From Solimonas sp040754295 (lineage in GTDB: Bacteria; Pseudomonadota; Gammaproteobacteria; Nevskiales; Nevskiaceae): DNA of 12,356 bases. The stretch's first letter is position 1. Each line of letters starts with the position of its first letter. The stretch spans positions 1 to 12,356 of the forward strand of contig JBFMCQ010000091.1 in the NCBI GenBank assembly GCA_040754295.1, read 5' to 3'. Both the position numbers and the translations under genes were made by a program. Below the pieces are notes generated by a model. The model was not told where the DNA came from. It was given only the letters and a program-made list of their open reading frames with translations, and ran no database searches. Positions 1 through 7,198 of the stretch are shown here, in pieces.

Positions 1-104
1 AGACTTATCGCGCGGCCGCTCGATGCCGGGCGAAAAGCGGCGCCAGCGCGCAGGGAGCGGCGTCGCGGCTGTGACACCGGCTTGCGCCGATCCCGCAAGG
101 GGGT
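1..104. other. Chromosomal flank left of the element, originally just downstream of ychF
   Basis: This is host DNA outside attL. Before insertion it directly followed the ychF stop codon. I see no assignable gene in 104 bases. A short inverted repeat, CTTGCG (81-86) and CGCAAG (94-99) with a 7-nt loop, may be part of the original ychF terminator, but it lacks a T-run on either strand. A short plus-strand open frame runs off the left edge and stops at 72-74. It could be the tail of a neighbouring gene but is too short to judge. Confidence 0.55.
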
Positions 105-127
105 GGCTCAGACGTTGAAGCGGAAGT
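105..127. repeat. attL core (23-bp direct repeat)
   Basis: The repeat begins GGCTCAGACGTTGAAGCGGA and is identical to 12230-12252. The bases just outside differ at both ends (T at 104 versus C at 12229; A at 128 versus G at 12253), which fixes the core at 23 bp. Read on the minus strand it encodes the last YchF residues and the stop codon, so this copy is the duplicated tail of ychF left at the far end of the insertion. Confidence 0.95.
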
Positions 128-180
128 AGGGCGGTTTTGCGCAGGAAACTACAAAGTTTCGCGCGATTGCTGCTTCAGAT

Positions 181-203
181 GTACCCGCTTTCGTACCCAC
201 TTT
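181..203 (-). promoter_or_regulatory. Left integrase arm-type sites (two copies)
   Basis: Two near-identical decamers, TACCCGCTTT (182-191) and TACCCACTTT (194-203), lie 12 bp apart start to start. The same motif occurs three times between int and attR (12063, 12096, 12108), and one pair there also has 12-bp spacing. Motifs shared only by the two ends of an integrated element, near the cores, are best explained as arm sites bound by the N-terminal domain of the integrase. The function is inferred; the repeats are seen directly. Confidence 0.65.
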
Positions 204-247
204 CCTCCGCGGACCATTGGCGCGAACGATCTGCGGGCTCACCCCAG

Positions 248-347
248 TGGCGCCATTGCGCCGATCATCCGCTGGCGCCATTACGGCGGTCATCGCCTGG
301 CTCCATTACGCCGATCCCGGTTTGGCTCCATAGTGGCGATCCGCGAC
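248..347. repeat. Four tandem 25-bp repeats near attL
   Basis: Units are 248-272, 273-297, 298-322 and 323-347. Each starts TGGCGCCA or TGGCTCCA and continues with a T-rich step and a GCCGAT-like block. The first three are close to each other and the fourth is more diverged. Units abut without spacers and lie in non-coding DNA 120 bp inside attL. Arrays like this commonly bind a protein cooperatively, for example replication iterons, a directionality factor or a repressor. The binding partner is unknown here. Confidence 0.75.
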
Positions 348-602
348 AGAAAGCTTAGCCATGCTGCTCAATCCGTTTCGGCCGGGTATTGGTAGCCATC
401 AAGCGACCCCGTCGCAGGCAGCCGCTGCCCATCGTGCCTGTACACTCTCCACGCCCTGCGCGACCTGAACCACCTTACCCAATCAGAGGGGATCGGTCGT
501 AGGTTGCGCAGGAGCCTCCGCTTGCAGTCTCTTGGAGTCCGTGGAGACGCCCGGGTCCGCCCGGCGCTGCATCATCCTGAACCGCTCGGAGCGGGCCCCT
601 GT
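348..602. other. Non-coding stretch between the repeat array and the DUF4124 gene
   Basis: I find no convincing gene in these 255 bases. Reading frames here are short, lack ribosome sites and have no recognisable composition. The part nearest the DUF4124 stop holds several short inverted repeats, for example CCGCT (582-586) with AGCGG (590-594). On the minus strand none is followed by a T-run, so I do not call a terminator. With 128-347 this makes about 475 bp of non-coding DNA at this end of the element. Confidence 0.5.
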
Positions 603-1187
603 TCAGTCGCACCGAATGTTGCCGCCGCCAAGGTCGGTGCAGGGCCGCCCTGTCCGCTGGTCGATCAGCGGCCCACCGTTGTTGAAGTCCGTGTAGGAGT
701 TGCCGTACTGGTCGAAACGGGTCGTCGCGCCGCGTGAAGCCCTGCCGCCGTTCACGAAGATCTTGGCCGGCTTCTGGATGCCGTAGAGGCGGTCGAGTTG
801 ATCGCACGAGGGCGTGCCGCGGCGCGCTCTGTCGATTGAGCGCCGCTCCAGCTCGCACTTACGCTGGAGTTCGGGGTCTATCGGCACCCGACTACGATCG
901 AACGCTTCGTTCTCGCGCTCGAAGGCCGCCTGCTGCTCAGCTCTGGCGCGCTGTCGCTCAGCCTCGCGGCTTTCCAGGTAGTCGCCGACGTTCTCCTGCC
1001 ATGTTCCGCCACTGCTCGGCTTGCTCATCACGACGCCCGCCTTCGGGTTCGCTGCCGCTGGCTTCTGATCCGTTCGACATGGGTGATCCTGATAGGACAG
1101 CTTCCCCGCGCCGTCGACACACTTATGGACTTCAGCGGCTGCTGTCTGAGTGCACAACAACAGCACGATCAGCACGAAGGTTCGCAT
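603..1187 (-). CDS. Secreted DUF4124-domain protein
   Basis: A 194-aa protein with a Sec signal peptide (MRTFVLIVLLLCTQTAAAEV; cleavage is likely after TAAA). The mature part opens with a DUF4124-type segment (VHKCVDGAGKLSYQDHPC), a small periplasmic domain with two conserved cysteines. A charged, probably helical stretch rich in E, R and A follows at about residues 70-105, then a second cysteine-containing region (RKCELERR...SCDQLDRLYG). An upstream in-frame start exists, but the chosen ATG has GGAGGA six bases before it and begins the signal peptide exactly. The role of DUF4124 proteins is not established. As the gene farthest from int, with its own possible promoter, it looks like an accessory ('moron') cargo gene for the host envelope rather than a phage structural gene; that is inference. 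Confidence 0.85.
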   Translation of the reverse strand: MRTFVLIVLLLCTQTAAAEVHKCVDGAGKLSYQDHPCRTDQKPAAANPKAGVVMSKPSSGGTWQENVGDYLESREAERQRARAEQQAAFERENEAFDRSRVPIDPELQRKCELERRSIDRARRGTPSCDQLDRLYGIQKPAKIFVNGGRASRGATTRFDQYGNSYTDFNNGGPLIDQRTGRPCTDLGGGNIRCD

Positions 1188-1216
1188 CGGCAGTCCTCCG
1201 CCATGGCGACCGGCCG

Positions 1217-1245
1217 AAAATGCCACTCGCGGTGGGGCGCGTCAA
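1217..1245 (-). promoter_or_regulatory. Possible promoter of the DUF4124 gene
   Basis: On the minus strand TTGACG (1245-1240) is followed after 17 bases by CATTTT (1222-1217). The -35 matches consensus at five of six positions and the -10 at three of six. It lies in the 100-bp gap upstream of the secreted protein gene and would allow expression independent of the late genes. The -10 is weak. Confidence 0.35.
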
Positions 1246-1287
1246 TTTCGGGAAAGCCTGGGGCGGCGGCCGACGTTCGTCAGTTCC

Positions 1288-1560
1288 TCAGCCGCGAACA
1301 CGGTAGTAGCACTGCGTCCAGTCCCTGACTGTGATCCACGGGATCTTCTCGACGCCAATGCGACGCAGCTCTTCGGCGTAGTGTTGGGCCAGCGCGCTGG
1401 CGATCTCGGTGTAGAGGTATCCGTTCGCCCGCATCGCGCGGGCGTCTTCCACCATGTGGTAGGGGTACTTCGTCGGCCGCCGCGTCCTCTTGTTGCGATA
1501 CAGCGGGCGCCGCGGCAGCGCCGGCGGCAACTGCAGGGCCAGCTCGCCCGAGCCGTCCAT
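1288..1560 (-). CDS. Small HTH-like protein, 90 aa
   Basis: A basic 90-aa protein of no family I can name. Residues 37-88 (EDARAMRANGYLYTEIASAL... ITVRDWTQCYYR) have the rhythm of a homeodomain-like helix-turn-helix: a helix, a 'Y-EIA-AL' second helix, an insertion, then a 'ITVRDW' recognition-like helix. The N-terminal 30 residues are proline- and arginine-rich. The start codon overlaps the stop of the upstream 586-aa gene by one base (TGATG), so translation is probably coupled. A longer reading of this frame exists upstream but lies wholly inside the 586-aa gene and is rejected. A DNA-binding role is inferred from fold resemblance only. It could be a late regulator or a packaging-related protein. 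Confidence 0.7.
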   Translation of the reverse strand: MDGSGELALQLPPALPRRPLYRNKRTRRPTKYPYHMVEDARAMRANGYLYTEIASALAQHYAEELRRIGVEKIPWITVRDWTQCYYRVRG

Positions 1561-3320
1561 CACGGCGTCGCCGACCCCGCCGCCGCACCAGCGTTTGCCG
1601 CGATCGTCAGTGCGATCGCGTCGGTCGCCAGCTTGCGCTGCGGCCCCTTCAACGTGTTGAGCTTGCCCGCGAGCGCCAGCAGATCCTGCTGCGGCGCCGT
1701 GACGAGGTACTGCGCGAGCTCCTGCGGCGTTGCTCGCGGGCCGGCGAGCTGCGCGTAACGGTTCACGATGAACCGCGGGTGCGCGCCAGCGGCAACGAGT
1801 CGCTGTAGCTGCTCGACGTTCTTCGCGGTAGCACGCGCTGCAGCTCGCCGGGCGATCTGGCCCATGACCGGGACAGCTACCGCGCCGACGCCTCCGCTCG
1901 CGGCCGCACCGGCGCCGGCACCGATCGCGGCACCGACGACGTTGGTCGCGCCTTTCTCGCCCCACCCGAAGCGGCCGAGTAGGCGCAGCGTGTTCTCGCC
2001 CGCTCCACCACGCACGATGTGTTGCATCGCGGCTTTCTCGGCCGGCGAGAAGCCCCGCGATTTCTTCGGGCTGTTGAGGATCGCGCGAAACTGCGTACGC
2101 AGGCCGTTCTCGAAGCCGGAGGCCTGGTTCTGCGCCCGCTCGACTGCATCCTCGATGACGCCGAGCTTGGCTTGTCGTTGCCAGAGTCCGCGGGCCTGTC
2201 GCAGCAGGGCGCCGGCCTGCACGACGTTGCCGGCCGTCACGTCGACCGCTTTCAAGCCCTGGATGACGTCGTCGTAGTGGTCGATCAGCTCCGATGCGAG
2301 CCGGCGCTCGTCGGGCTCCAGGCTCTTCGCCGCTGCACCGAGAATCCGCCGTTGCTGCTCGAGTCGGCCGAGAGTCGGCACGTCTGTCGCCAGGTCGTCG
2401 AACGAGTCGAGCGCGGCTGCGACTTTCGGGTGAATACGCGCGTTGAAGCCTTCCTGCTTCGCCCGCGTCGAAAGCTCGCTCTGCAGCCTGCCGACTGTCT
2501 GCGGCTTGAGCACCACCTTCAGCCCGTCCGCCCGTTCGTAGAGCTGCCGCGCGGCACCGGCGACGTCGTCGCGCGCGGGTGTGAGCACATCGACAGCGCT
2601 TTTTGTGCGCTGCCTCGCCAGTGTCTTCACGCCGCCGCCGATGGCTTCACTCGCAGCAGGTGCAACTACGGCGCCGATCGCAGCGCCCCTCGCAGCGCCT
2701 TCCATGCGCTCGCCGGGATCGGCGGCCCCCGCACCGTACAGCGCGCCCTGAGCGCCGCCGACCGCGGCGGTCGTCGCGACGCGGACCGGCGTCGCGGCGC
2801 GCGCGACCCTGGTTAGCACCTTCGCGCCACCAGCGCCGCCGGTGGCCAAGCTGCCCGCGATGTTCGCCGCCGTCGCCGCGACCTGGTGATCCTGCGCGAA
2901 CTGTTGACGCTCGGCGTCGTAGTGGCCGCGCATATCGCGGTAAATGTCGCCCGTCGACTGCCCGGTATCCGGCGCGGCGCCAAGCTTCTGCGCTGCCTTA
3001 GCCGCAAGCGCTGCTGCTCCAAGTCCGATCTCGTCGCCGAACTCGAACGTCAAGCCTTGCGTCGCCTCGCGCGCCAGTCCCTTCGCGAGACCGACGTCCT
3101 GAGCTGGCGCGCCGGCACGCGGTACCGCGCGCGTGTCGCGCGAACCTGCGGCCTGCGGCTCCCAGGTGCTGAACTGCGCCCAGGCTGCGCCGCGCTCTGC
3201 CTGCGGCACCTTTGGCGCGACGACCTGATCGAAATACTGCCGGCGCGCCACCTGCTGCTCGTCGGCAGGAAGCTGCTGATAAGCCTGCGACGCTGCAACC
3301 TCGCTCCATGGCTTTGCCAT
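1560..3320 (-). CDS. Phage internal virion / DNA ejection-like protein, 586 aa
   Basis: A large Ala/Gly-rich protein that opens with a segment seen in many phage virion proteins (MAKPWSEVAASQAYQQLPAD, then EQQVARRQYFDQVVAPKV). The middle contains helical, charged regions (about 250-410). Two Gly/Ala-rich low-complexity hydrophobic stretches (about 185-235 and 455-490) could insert into or cross membrane, as expected of ejection proteins that form a DNA channel through the host envelope. Start chosen at the second ATG: it lies four bases after the stop of the upstream gene, with GGAAG eight bases before it, and the family-like segment starts there. It forms a pair with the 553-aa gene and is coupled to the 90-aa gene by TGATG. 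No lytic or protease motif is visible. The ejection role is inferred from composition, N-terminal motif and position. Confidence 0.8.
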   Translation of the reverse strand: MAKPWSEVAASQAYQQLPADEQQVARRQYFDQVVAPKVPQAERGAAWAQFSTWEPQAAGSRDTRAVPRAGAPAQDVGLAKGLAREATQGLTFEFGDEIGLGAAALAAKAAQKLGAAPDTGQSTGDIYRDMRGHYDAERQQFAQDHQVAATAANIAGSLATGGAGGAKVLTRVARAATPVRVATTAAVGGAQGALYGAGAADPGERMEGAARGAAIGAVVAPAASEAIGGGVKTLARQRTKSAVDVLTPARDDVAGAARQLYERADGLKVVLKPQTVGRLQSELSTRAKQEGFNARIHPKVAAALDSFDDLATDVPTLGRLEQQRRILGAAAKSLEPDERRLASELIDHYDDVIQGLKAVDVTAGNVVQAGALLRQARGLWQRQAKLGVIEDAVERAQNQASGFENGLRTQFRAILNSPKKSRGFSPAEKAAMQHIVRGGAGENTLRLLGRFGWGEKGATNVVGAAIGAGAGAAASGGVGAVAVPVMGQIARRAAARATAKNVEQLQRLVAAGAHPRFIVNRYAQLAGPRATPQELAQYLVTAPQQDLLALAGKLNTLKGPQRKLATDAIALTIAANAGAAAGSATP

Positions 3321-3324
3321 CGTG

Positions 3325-4986
3325 CTACTTCCAAAGGTCGCTGTAGTCCAGGAGGTCGCTCTCACTCGTCGGGACGTTCGTGAGCCCCTCCATCACCGCC
3401 CGCCGCTTCTCCTTCTGGCGCCTGGCGTTGTAGGCCTCGATCTCGGCCAGCAGCGCCGAAGCGGCGTCATCGTCCTGACCCTGCGCCTGCGCATTCCCGC
3501 CACGCGCGCCGCGCTCGTCTTCAGGAACGAGCTGCTGCGCCGGGCCCAAGCCGAGCTTGATCGCTTCGAGGGCGGTCTGGCGCGCTGCCGCCTTCTGCTT
3601 CAACGTCTCGGGCGTGTCGAACGGCTGAGGCAGAAAGGTCTTGCCGTAGAGATCCATCTCCTGCTTCGTGATGGCCGCACCGGTGTCCTTCCGGAGAACG
3701 GCGGCGAGGAAATCGCGGCCGGCTTGCTCTGCACGCTGGTACTTGTCGCCAGCGAGCTTGTTGCCGATCAGCGGCACGCTTGCCCCAGCCTTCGCGACCG
3801 GGTCAGCCAGCGCATCTCCGCGCCCTTCGAGGTTCTTCAGCGCCTCGCTGCCGCGCGTGAAGAAAACGAGATCCTTGCTCTGCTGCTCCGTCAACTTCGG
3901 CACGCCGCCACCGGCTATGAGCGTGCCATCCGGGCCCACCATCACGCCGGCGCCCGACTTCGGCAGCGGACGCGCGCCCTCGATCACCCGCCGCGTGCCC
4001 CGATTTCCGTATTGCGCGCGGATCGCATTGCCGGTGGTGTCGGTCTCGTCGACGGGGTTGCCGAAAGTCTCGGCCGGTGCTTCGGCCGGGCTCCGCCCCT
4101 GCGAGATCTGCACGTACCGCTCGAGCGAGCTGCGCGCGGCGGGCGACAGACTGCCGATGTCGGCGAGCTGATCCATGATCGCCTGATCGCGCAGCGCGCT
4201 CACGTTGCCGATGCCGGCGGCAATCGCCTGCTGTTCCTCCAGAGCCGCATGAGCGGCCCCATGTCGCTTGCCGAGCGCGAGGCTCGCCTCCTGCTCCGGC
4301 GCGCGCACGAAGTCCAGATTCCCGATGTCGTCCGCGGCGCTGGCTGCCTGCGCCTTCAGGTCGATCGACTTCCCCATCAGCATGCGCTGGGTGCGACCGC
4401 CCGACACCAGACGCAGGCCTCCTGCCGCAATCCGGGCCTCGCGGGACGCGTTCTCCAGCGAGTTGCGCTTAGCGATGGCGCTCTCCGCCGCCGTGCTGCG
4501 CGCAATGTCAAACTGCTGCCGTGCGCGGGCTTCGTTGCGCTCGGCTTCCCGGTCGGCAAGGAATCGGCGGCCCGCCGCCAAGCCGTTGGACATATCCGCA
4601 ATCGACCGCACGCCGCTGCCCGCCGGTTGCGAAAGAGCGCCGACGTCGCCGATACCGCCGGCAATTGCTGCAGTCGCGGTGCGCGTCAGCGGCGCAGGCT
4701 TCGCGAGGTTCGGTAACCGCGTAAGATCGGCGATACCTTGCGCCTGCGCCGGACTGGAAACCGACGACGCCGACGGCGCGTACTTCACGCCGCCGGCGAT
4801 CGAGATGTCGCTGAAGCGGTCACCCCTGCGATAGATGCTGCCCGCAGACATGGGCTGGGTGATGGATGGGAAGCCCTTCGCTGTGGCCGTCGGCACTGGC
4901 GCAGACACCTTGGCAATCGCAGGCACGTCCGGTGCGGGCCGCGCCTTGCGGGTTTTCTGATCACTCAAGTCGATCATCGTTGCCAT
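3325..4986 (-). CDS. Phage virion-associated protein, 553 aa
   Basis: A 553-aa protein. The first 140 residues are Ser/Pro/Ala-rich and probably disordered. About 140-300 is strongly helical and charged, coiled-coil-like. About 360-482 is a recognisable phage module (PKLTEQQSKDLVFFTRGSEA, then DFLAAVLRKDTGAAITKQEM, then a 'DTPETLKQKAAARQTALEAI' segment). This module recurs in phage tail-, ejection- and virion-associated proteins of podovirus-like phages. The tail is acidic. The start has GGAGG seven bases before it. The stop precedes the ejection-like protein by four bases, so the two are co-translated and probably work together in the virion. It follows a 182-bp gap with palindromes, the largest gap between genes in the central part of the element. 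Confidence 0.8.
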   Translation of the reverse strand: MATMIDLSDQKTRKARPAPDVPAIAKVSAPVPTATAKGFPSITQPMSAGSIYRRGDRFSDISIAGGVKYAPSASSVSSPAQAQGIADLTRLPNLAKPAPLTRTATAAIAGGIGDVGALSQPAGSGVRSIADMSNGLAAGRRFLADREAERNEARARQQFDIARSTAAESAIAKRNSLENASREARIAAGGLRLVSGGRTQRMLMGKSIDLKAQAASAADDIGNLDFVRAPEQEASLALGKRHGAAHAALEEQQAIAAGIGNVSALRDQAIMDQLADIGSLSPAARSSLERYVQISQGRSPAEAPAETFGNPVDETDTTGNAIRAQYGNRGTRRVIEGARPLPKSGAGVMVGPDGTLIAGGGVPKLTEQQSKDLVFFTRGSEALKNLEGRGDALADPVAKAGASVPLIGNKLAGDKYQRAEQAGRDFLAAVLRKDTGAAITKQEMDLYGKTFLPQPFDTPETLKQKAAARQTALEAIKLGLGPAQQLVPEDERGARGGNAQAQGQDDDAASALLAEIEAYNARRQKEKRRAVMEGLTNVPTSESDLLDYSDLWK

Positions 4987-5168
4987 GGTGTTGCCTCCAA
5001 GGAAAATGCGGGAGGCGGTGAACCTCGACCCGCCGCTCTCGTCAGCGCCCCTGCATCGTGGCCCAGGGGCTTAGCCGTACTACACAGAACCGTCGCGCCC
5101 TCGCGCGCACGTGCGCGCACATGGCGCTGCGTACCGCGTACCGCGCACCTCTCCAGGGCCATCCCGCG
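4987..5168. other. 182-bp gap with two inverted repeats, between the packaging-type and virion-type genes
   Basis: Two structures are visible. A perfect 16-bp palindrome GCGCGCACGTGCGCGC lies at 5103-5118. A hairpin with 7-bp arms, GCCCCTG (5047-5053) and CAGGGGC (5064-5070), has a 10-nt loop. A direct repeat GTACCGC sits at 5131-5137 and 5138-5144. No T-run follows the hairpin on the minus strand, so it is not a clear terminator. I see no good promoter. This is where a phage would normally carry its large terminase, portal and capsid genes, so it may be a deletion scar or a cis site. Confidence 0.5.
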
Positions 5169-5414
5169 TCAGGCCTCAGTCAGGCTCGACCGATGACGCG
5201 TCATCGTCTGTAGCTGGCCGCGGTGCTGGATTTGTTTCAGCCGTTCCGCCCGTCGATGTGCCTTGACCGCCGCCTTCGCCTGGGCTGCCTCGTCCGGCGT
5301 GCACCAGAGGTGCACCAGCACCTTGCCGCCGGCGCGTATCCGCTCCCGTCGGGCCTTCTGCGCGCGCCGCCATCGGTCTCGGCGGCGATCGGCGTTCTGG
5401 TTGTCCGTCTGCAT
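5169..5414 (-). CDS. Small basic protein of unknown function, 81 aa
   Basis: An 81-aa Arg/Lys-rich, probably helical protein with one distinct central segment (GGKVLVHLWCTPDEAAQAKA). I do not recognise the family. It starts six bases after the stop of the DUF2280 gene, with a GGGGTGA sequence upstream of the ATG, so it belongs to the replication-packaging operon. An overlapping frame starting at 5424 is of poor composition and was rejected. The charge suggests nucleic-acid binding; no function should be assigned. Confidence 0.6.
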   Translation of the reverse strand: MQTDNQNADRRRDRWRRAQKARRERIRAGGKVLVHLWCTPDEAAQAKAAVKAHRRAERLKQIQHRGQLQTMTRHRSSLTEA

Positions 5415-5420
5415 AGCGCG

Positions 5421-5867
5421 TCACCCCACTGCCGGTGCAAACAATGAGCGTGCTGTGACCGGCCGCGGCGCGCCGGCGCTCCGCCGGTTCGTGAAGACGT
5501 CGCCGACTTCCTTCGCGGCCTGCTCCAGCAGCGCGGCAGCGAGCGCGAAGTTCTTAGTCTGCTCGGCGCGCTGGAACATTCGATGCAGCGCGCGCAGGCG
5601 GCAGGCGCGGTGAGCAATCGGGATGTCGGCGAGCTGTTCCATGAACGCCTTCCGTGCAACCTCGAAGTGAAGGCGCCACTTCGTCCCTAGCTTCCGACCG
5701 GCGTACTTGGTCGGGTCATAACGCTCAACAGCCTGGCGCGTGACGGTCACGCCGAACTCGGCCTTCACCGCCTCCGCCACATCGGACGGCGTGTCGAAGC
5801 AGGCGAGCGCATGGACGATGAAGGCCTTCACGGCGTCGTTGAGCTTCGGGGTGCGCTGGTGCGTCAT
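5421..5867 (-). CDS. DUF2280 phage protein, terminase-small-subunit-like
   Basis: A 148-aa protein matching the DUF2280 pattern: KLNDAVKAFIVHALACFDTP, an HTH-like N-terminal segment (EFGVTVTRQAVERYDPTKYA), then GRKLGTKWRLHFEVARKAF and a helical tail with RACRLRALHRMFQRAE and the family signature LLEQAAKEVGDVFTNRR. DUF2280 genes are usually found in prophages at or next to the packaging genes, and the layout (N-terminal DNA-binding, C-terminal helices) fits a small terminase subunit. This is family context, not proof. The start overlaps the helicase stop as ATGA; an upstream extension in the same frame lies inside the helicase gene and is rejected. No large terminase gene follows, which is the main oddity. 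Confidence 0.85.
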   Translation of the reverse strand: MTHQRTPKLNDAVKAFIVHALACFDTPSDVAEAVKAEFGVTVTRQAVERYDPTKYAGRKLGTKWRLHFEVARKAFMEQLADIPIAHRACRLRALHRMFQRAEQTKNFALAAALLEQAAKEVGDVFTNRRSAGAPRPVTARSLFAPAVG

Positions 5868-7198
5868 CGCCAGTGCTCCGAGATCTGCCGGAGCTGCTGC
5901 ACCGAGCCATGAAACTCGAACGCCTCGCTGAGCCAGCAGCGCCCGCCATAGCGGTTCTTCAGCAAGCCAAGCTCCAACGAAACGCAGCCCGTGGTCTCGT
6001 CCGGTGTTCCGCGCGGGTGGAGCGCGACGCAGCCGTTCAGGTCCTGCTCGATATTTCCGCTCTCGCGCAGGTCGGACAGCATCGGCCGGCGCCCCTCCTT
6101 CTCGCTGTCGCGTCCGACCTGGATCAGCGCGAGGATGGGGATCTCGAACTGCATGGCGCACTGCTTGAGCGTGCGCGTAACTTCGCCGAGCGCCTCGTAG
6201 CGTCGCTGACCGCTCGAGCGCGGCACGCGGACGAGGCCGATGTGATCGACCACGGCAAAGGCGATACGGTGCTTGCGCCGGTACTGCGCGATCCGGGCGA
6301 CGATGGCGCGAAGATCGAACGTCGTCGTGTCGACATGGAGCGGCAGGCGGTGCAGGTCATGCCGGGTGATGGCGTCCGTCACCGCGTCGAGGTTTGCGGT
6401 GCCGACGCGCATCGCACCGAGCGGGATGCCACTGCGGTTTGCGATCGCGCGCAGGCCGATGCCTTCGGGCGACTCTTCGAGCGTGATGATCAGGCCCGCA
6501 TGCCCCTTGCCAGCCGCGTGTAGGGCGACCTGATTGGCAACCGCGGTCTTGCCGATGCTGGTGCGGGCGGCGATGCCCCAGAGCTCGCCCGACTGCATGC
6601 CGCCCGTCATCGCATCGAGTGCCGGCAGTCCGAACGGCACGCCGAGCATCCTCCCGTAGCGGCGTTCGGCGATCGCACGCTCGATCCGCGCCTCCGCGAG
6701 CGTCATCACGCGGGAGAACGGGTCGGCGTCACTCGCGCCGGTGGCAAGGATCGCATCCAGGCGCGCGGAGAGGGTTGCTACAGCCTCCGCTGCGTCGGAG
6801 CGGTACACCGCCTCCATCGCGTCCTTGCAGGCGGCGTAGACGGCCCTGCGCTTGGCGTACTCCCGCAGGTGCGCCGCCTTCGCCGGCAGGTTCGCCGTGC
6901 TGCCGGTCTCGTTCATCATCGACATGACGCCCGCCAGGCCGCCAGCGAGCTGCAACTCGTCGCGTTCCTTGAGCCGGCCTGCAACCGAAATGCCGTCGTG
7001 CGGCTTGCCCGCGGCAGCAAGTTCTACGATCGCCGACCAGATCAGCCGCCGGCCCTCGTCGGTCAGCGCGTCGTCGCCGAGAATCGCGGCGACCTCGTGG
7101 ACCATCGGAGTGCCCTGCAAGCTCGCCAGCATCAGACCGCCGAGCACGTCCTGCTCGAACTCGACGCTCGCCAGCACGGGACGCGGATTCGGGCTCAC
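5864..7198 (-). CDS. DnaB-type replicative helicase, phage-borne
   Basis: A 444-aa RecA-fold hexameric helicase that would unwind DNA ahead of the replication fork. The N-terminal DnaB domain is at about 10-125 (SVEFEQDVLGGLML). The helicase domain follows: Walker A IAARTSIGKTAV (209-220), the 'ITLEES' strand with E241 and E242, Walker B VVDHIGLV (316-323, D318), and the sensor segment LIQVGRDSEKEGRRPMLSDL with RESGNIEQD (380s). The arginine-finger-type motif is LLKNR (413-417). The length is close to chromosomal DnaB, but the Walker B loop (DHIGLV in place of the usual DYLQL type) and the C-terminus are divergent, as in prophage copies. The start is GTG, overlapping the upstream stop as GTGA, and the stop overlaps DUF2280 as ATGA. 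All key residues are present, so it is probably active. Confidence 0.93.
   Translation of the reverse strand: MSPNPRPVLASVEFEQDVLGGLMLASLQGTPMVHEVAAILGDDALTDEGRRLIWSAIVELAAAGKPHDGISVAGRLKERDELQLAGGLAGVMSMMNETGSTANLPAKAAHLREYAKRRAVYAACKDAMEAVYRSDAAEAVATLSARLDAILATGASDADPFSRVMTLAEARIERAIAERRYGRMLGVPFGLPALDAMTGGMQSGELWGIAARTSIGKTAVANQVALHAAGKGHAGLIITLEESPEGIGLRAIANRSGIPLGAMRVGTANLDAVTDAITRHDLHRLPLHVDTTTFDLRAIVARIAQYRRKHRIAFAVVDHIGLVRVPRSSGQRRYEALGEVTRTLKQCAMQFEIPILALIQVGRDSEKEGRRPMLSDLRESGNIEQDLNGCVALHPRGTPDETTGCVSLELGLLKNRYGGRCWLSEAFEFHGSVQQLRQISEHWR

Noticed and set aside
108..293. 61-aa minus-strand frame ending in FRFNV at attL as a gene
   Set aside because: The ending is only the duplicated ychF tail in the att core. 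The rest reads through arm sites and the repeat array.
248..347. 25-bp repeats as a CRISPR array
   Set aside because: Units abut with no spacers, are degenerate, and no cas gene is nearby.
361..468. 35-codon plus-strand frame in the left non-coding region
   Set aside because: No ribosome site, no promoter seen, opposite to all other genes.
475..858. 127-aa minus-strand frame overlapping the DUF4124 gene
   Set aside because: Overlaps in another frame a gene with signal peptide, DUF4124 segment and GGAGGA site.
1561..1965. N-terminal extension of the 90-aa HTH-like gene to 1965
   Set aside because: The extension is Arg-rich and lies entirely inside the 586-aa gene. The ATG overlapping that gene's stop is the natural coupled start.
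2019..2816. 265-aa plus-strand open frame opposite the ejection-like gene
   Set aside because: Antisense shadow: Arg/Ala-rich composition, no ribosome site and no family-like segment.
3322..4716. 464-aa open frame on the plus strand opposite the 553-aa virion gene
   Set aside because: It is antisense to a gene with recognisable phage segments and a good ribosome site. Its Arg/Leu-rich composition is what GC-rich antisense frames produce.
4974..5162. 62-aa minus-strand frame in the gap before the 553-aa gene
   Set aside because: Spacing would suit an operon, but it lacks a ribosome site, has a low-quality composition and overlaps the start of the next gene.
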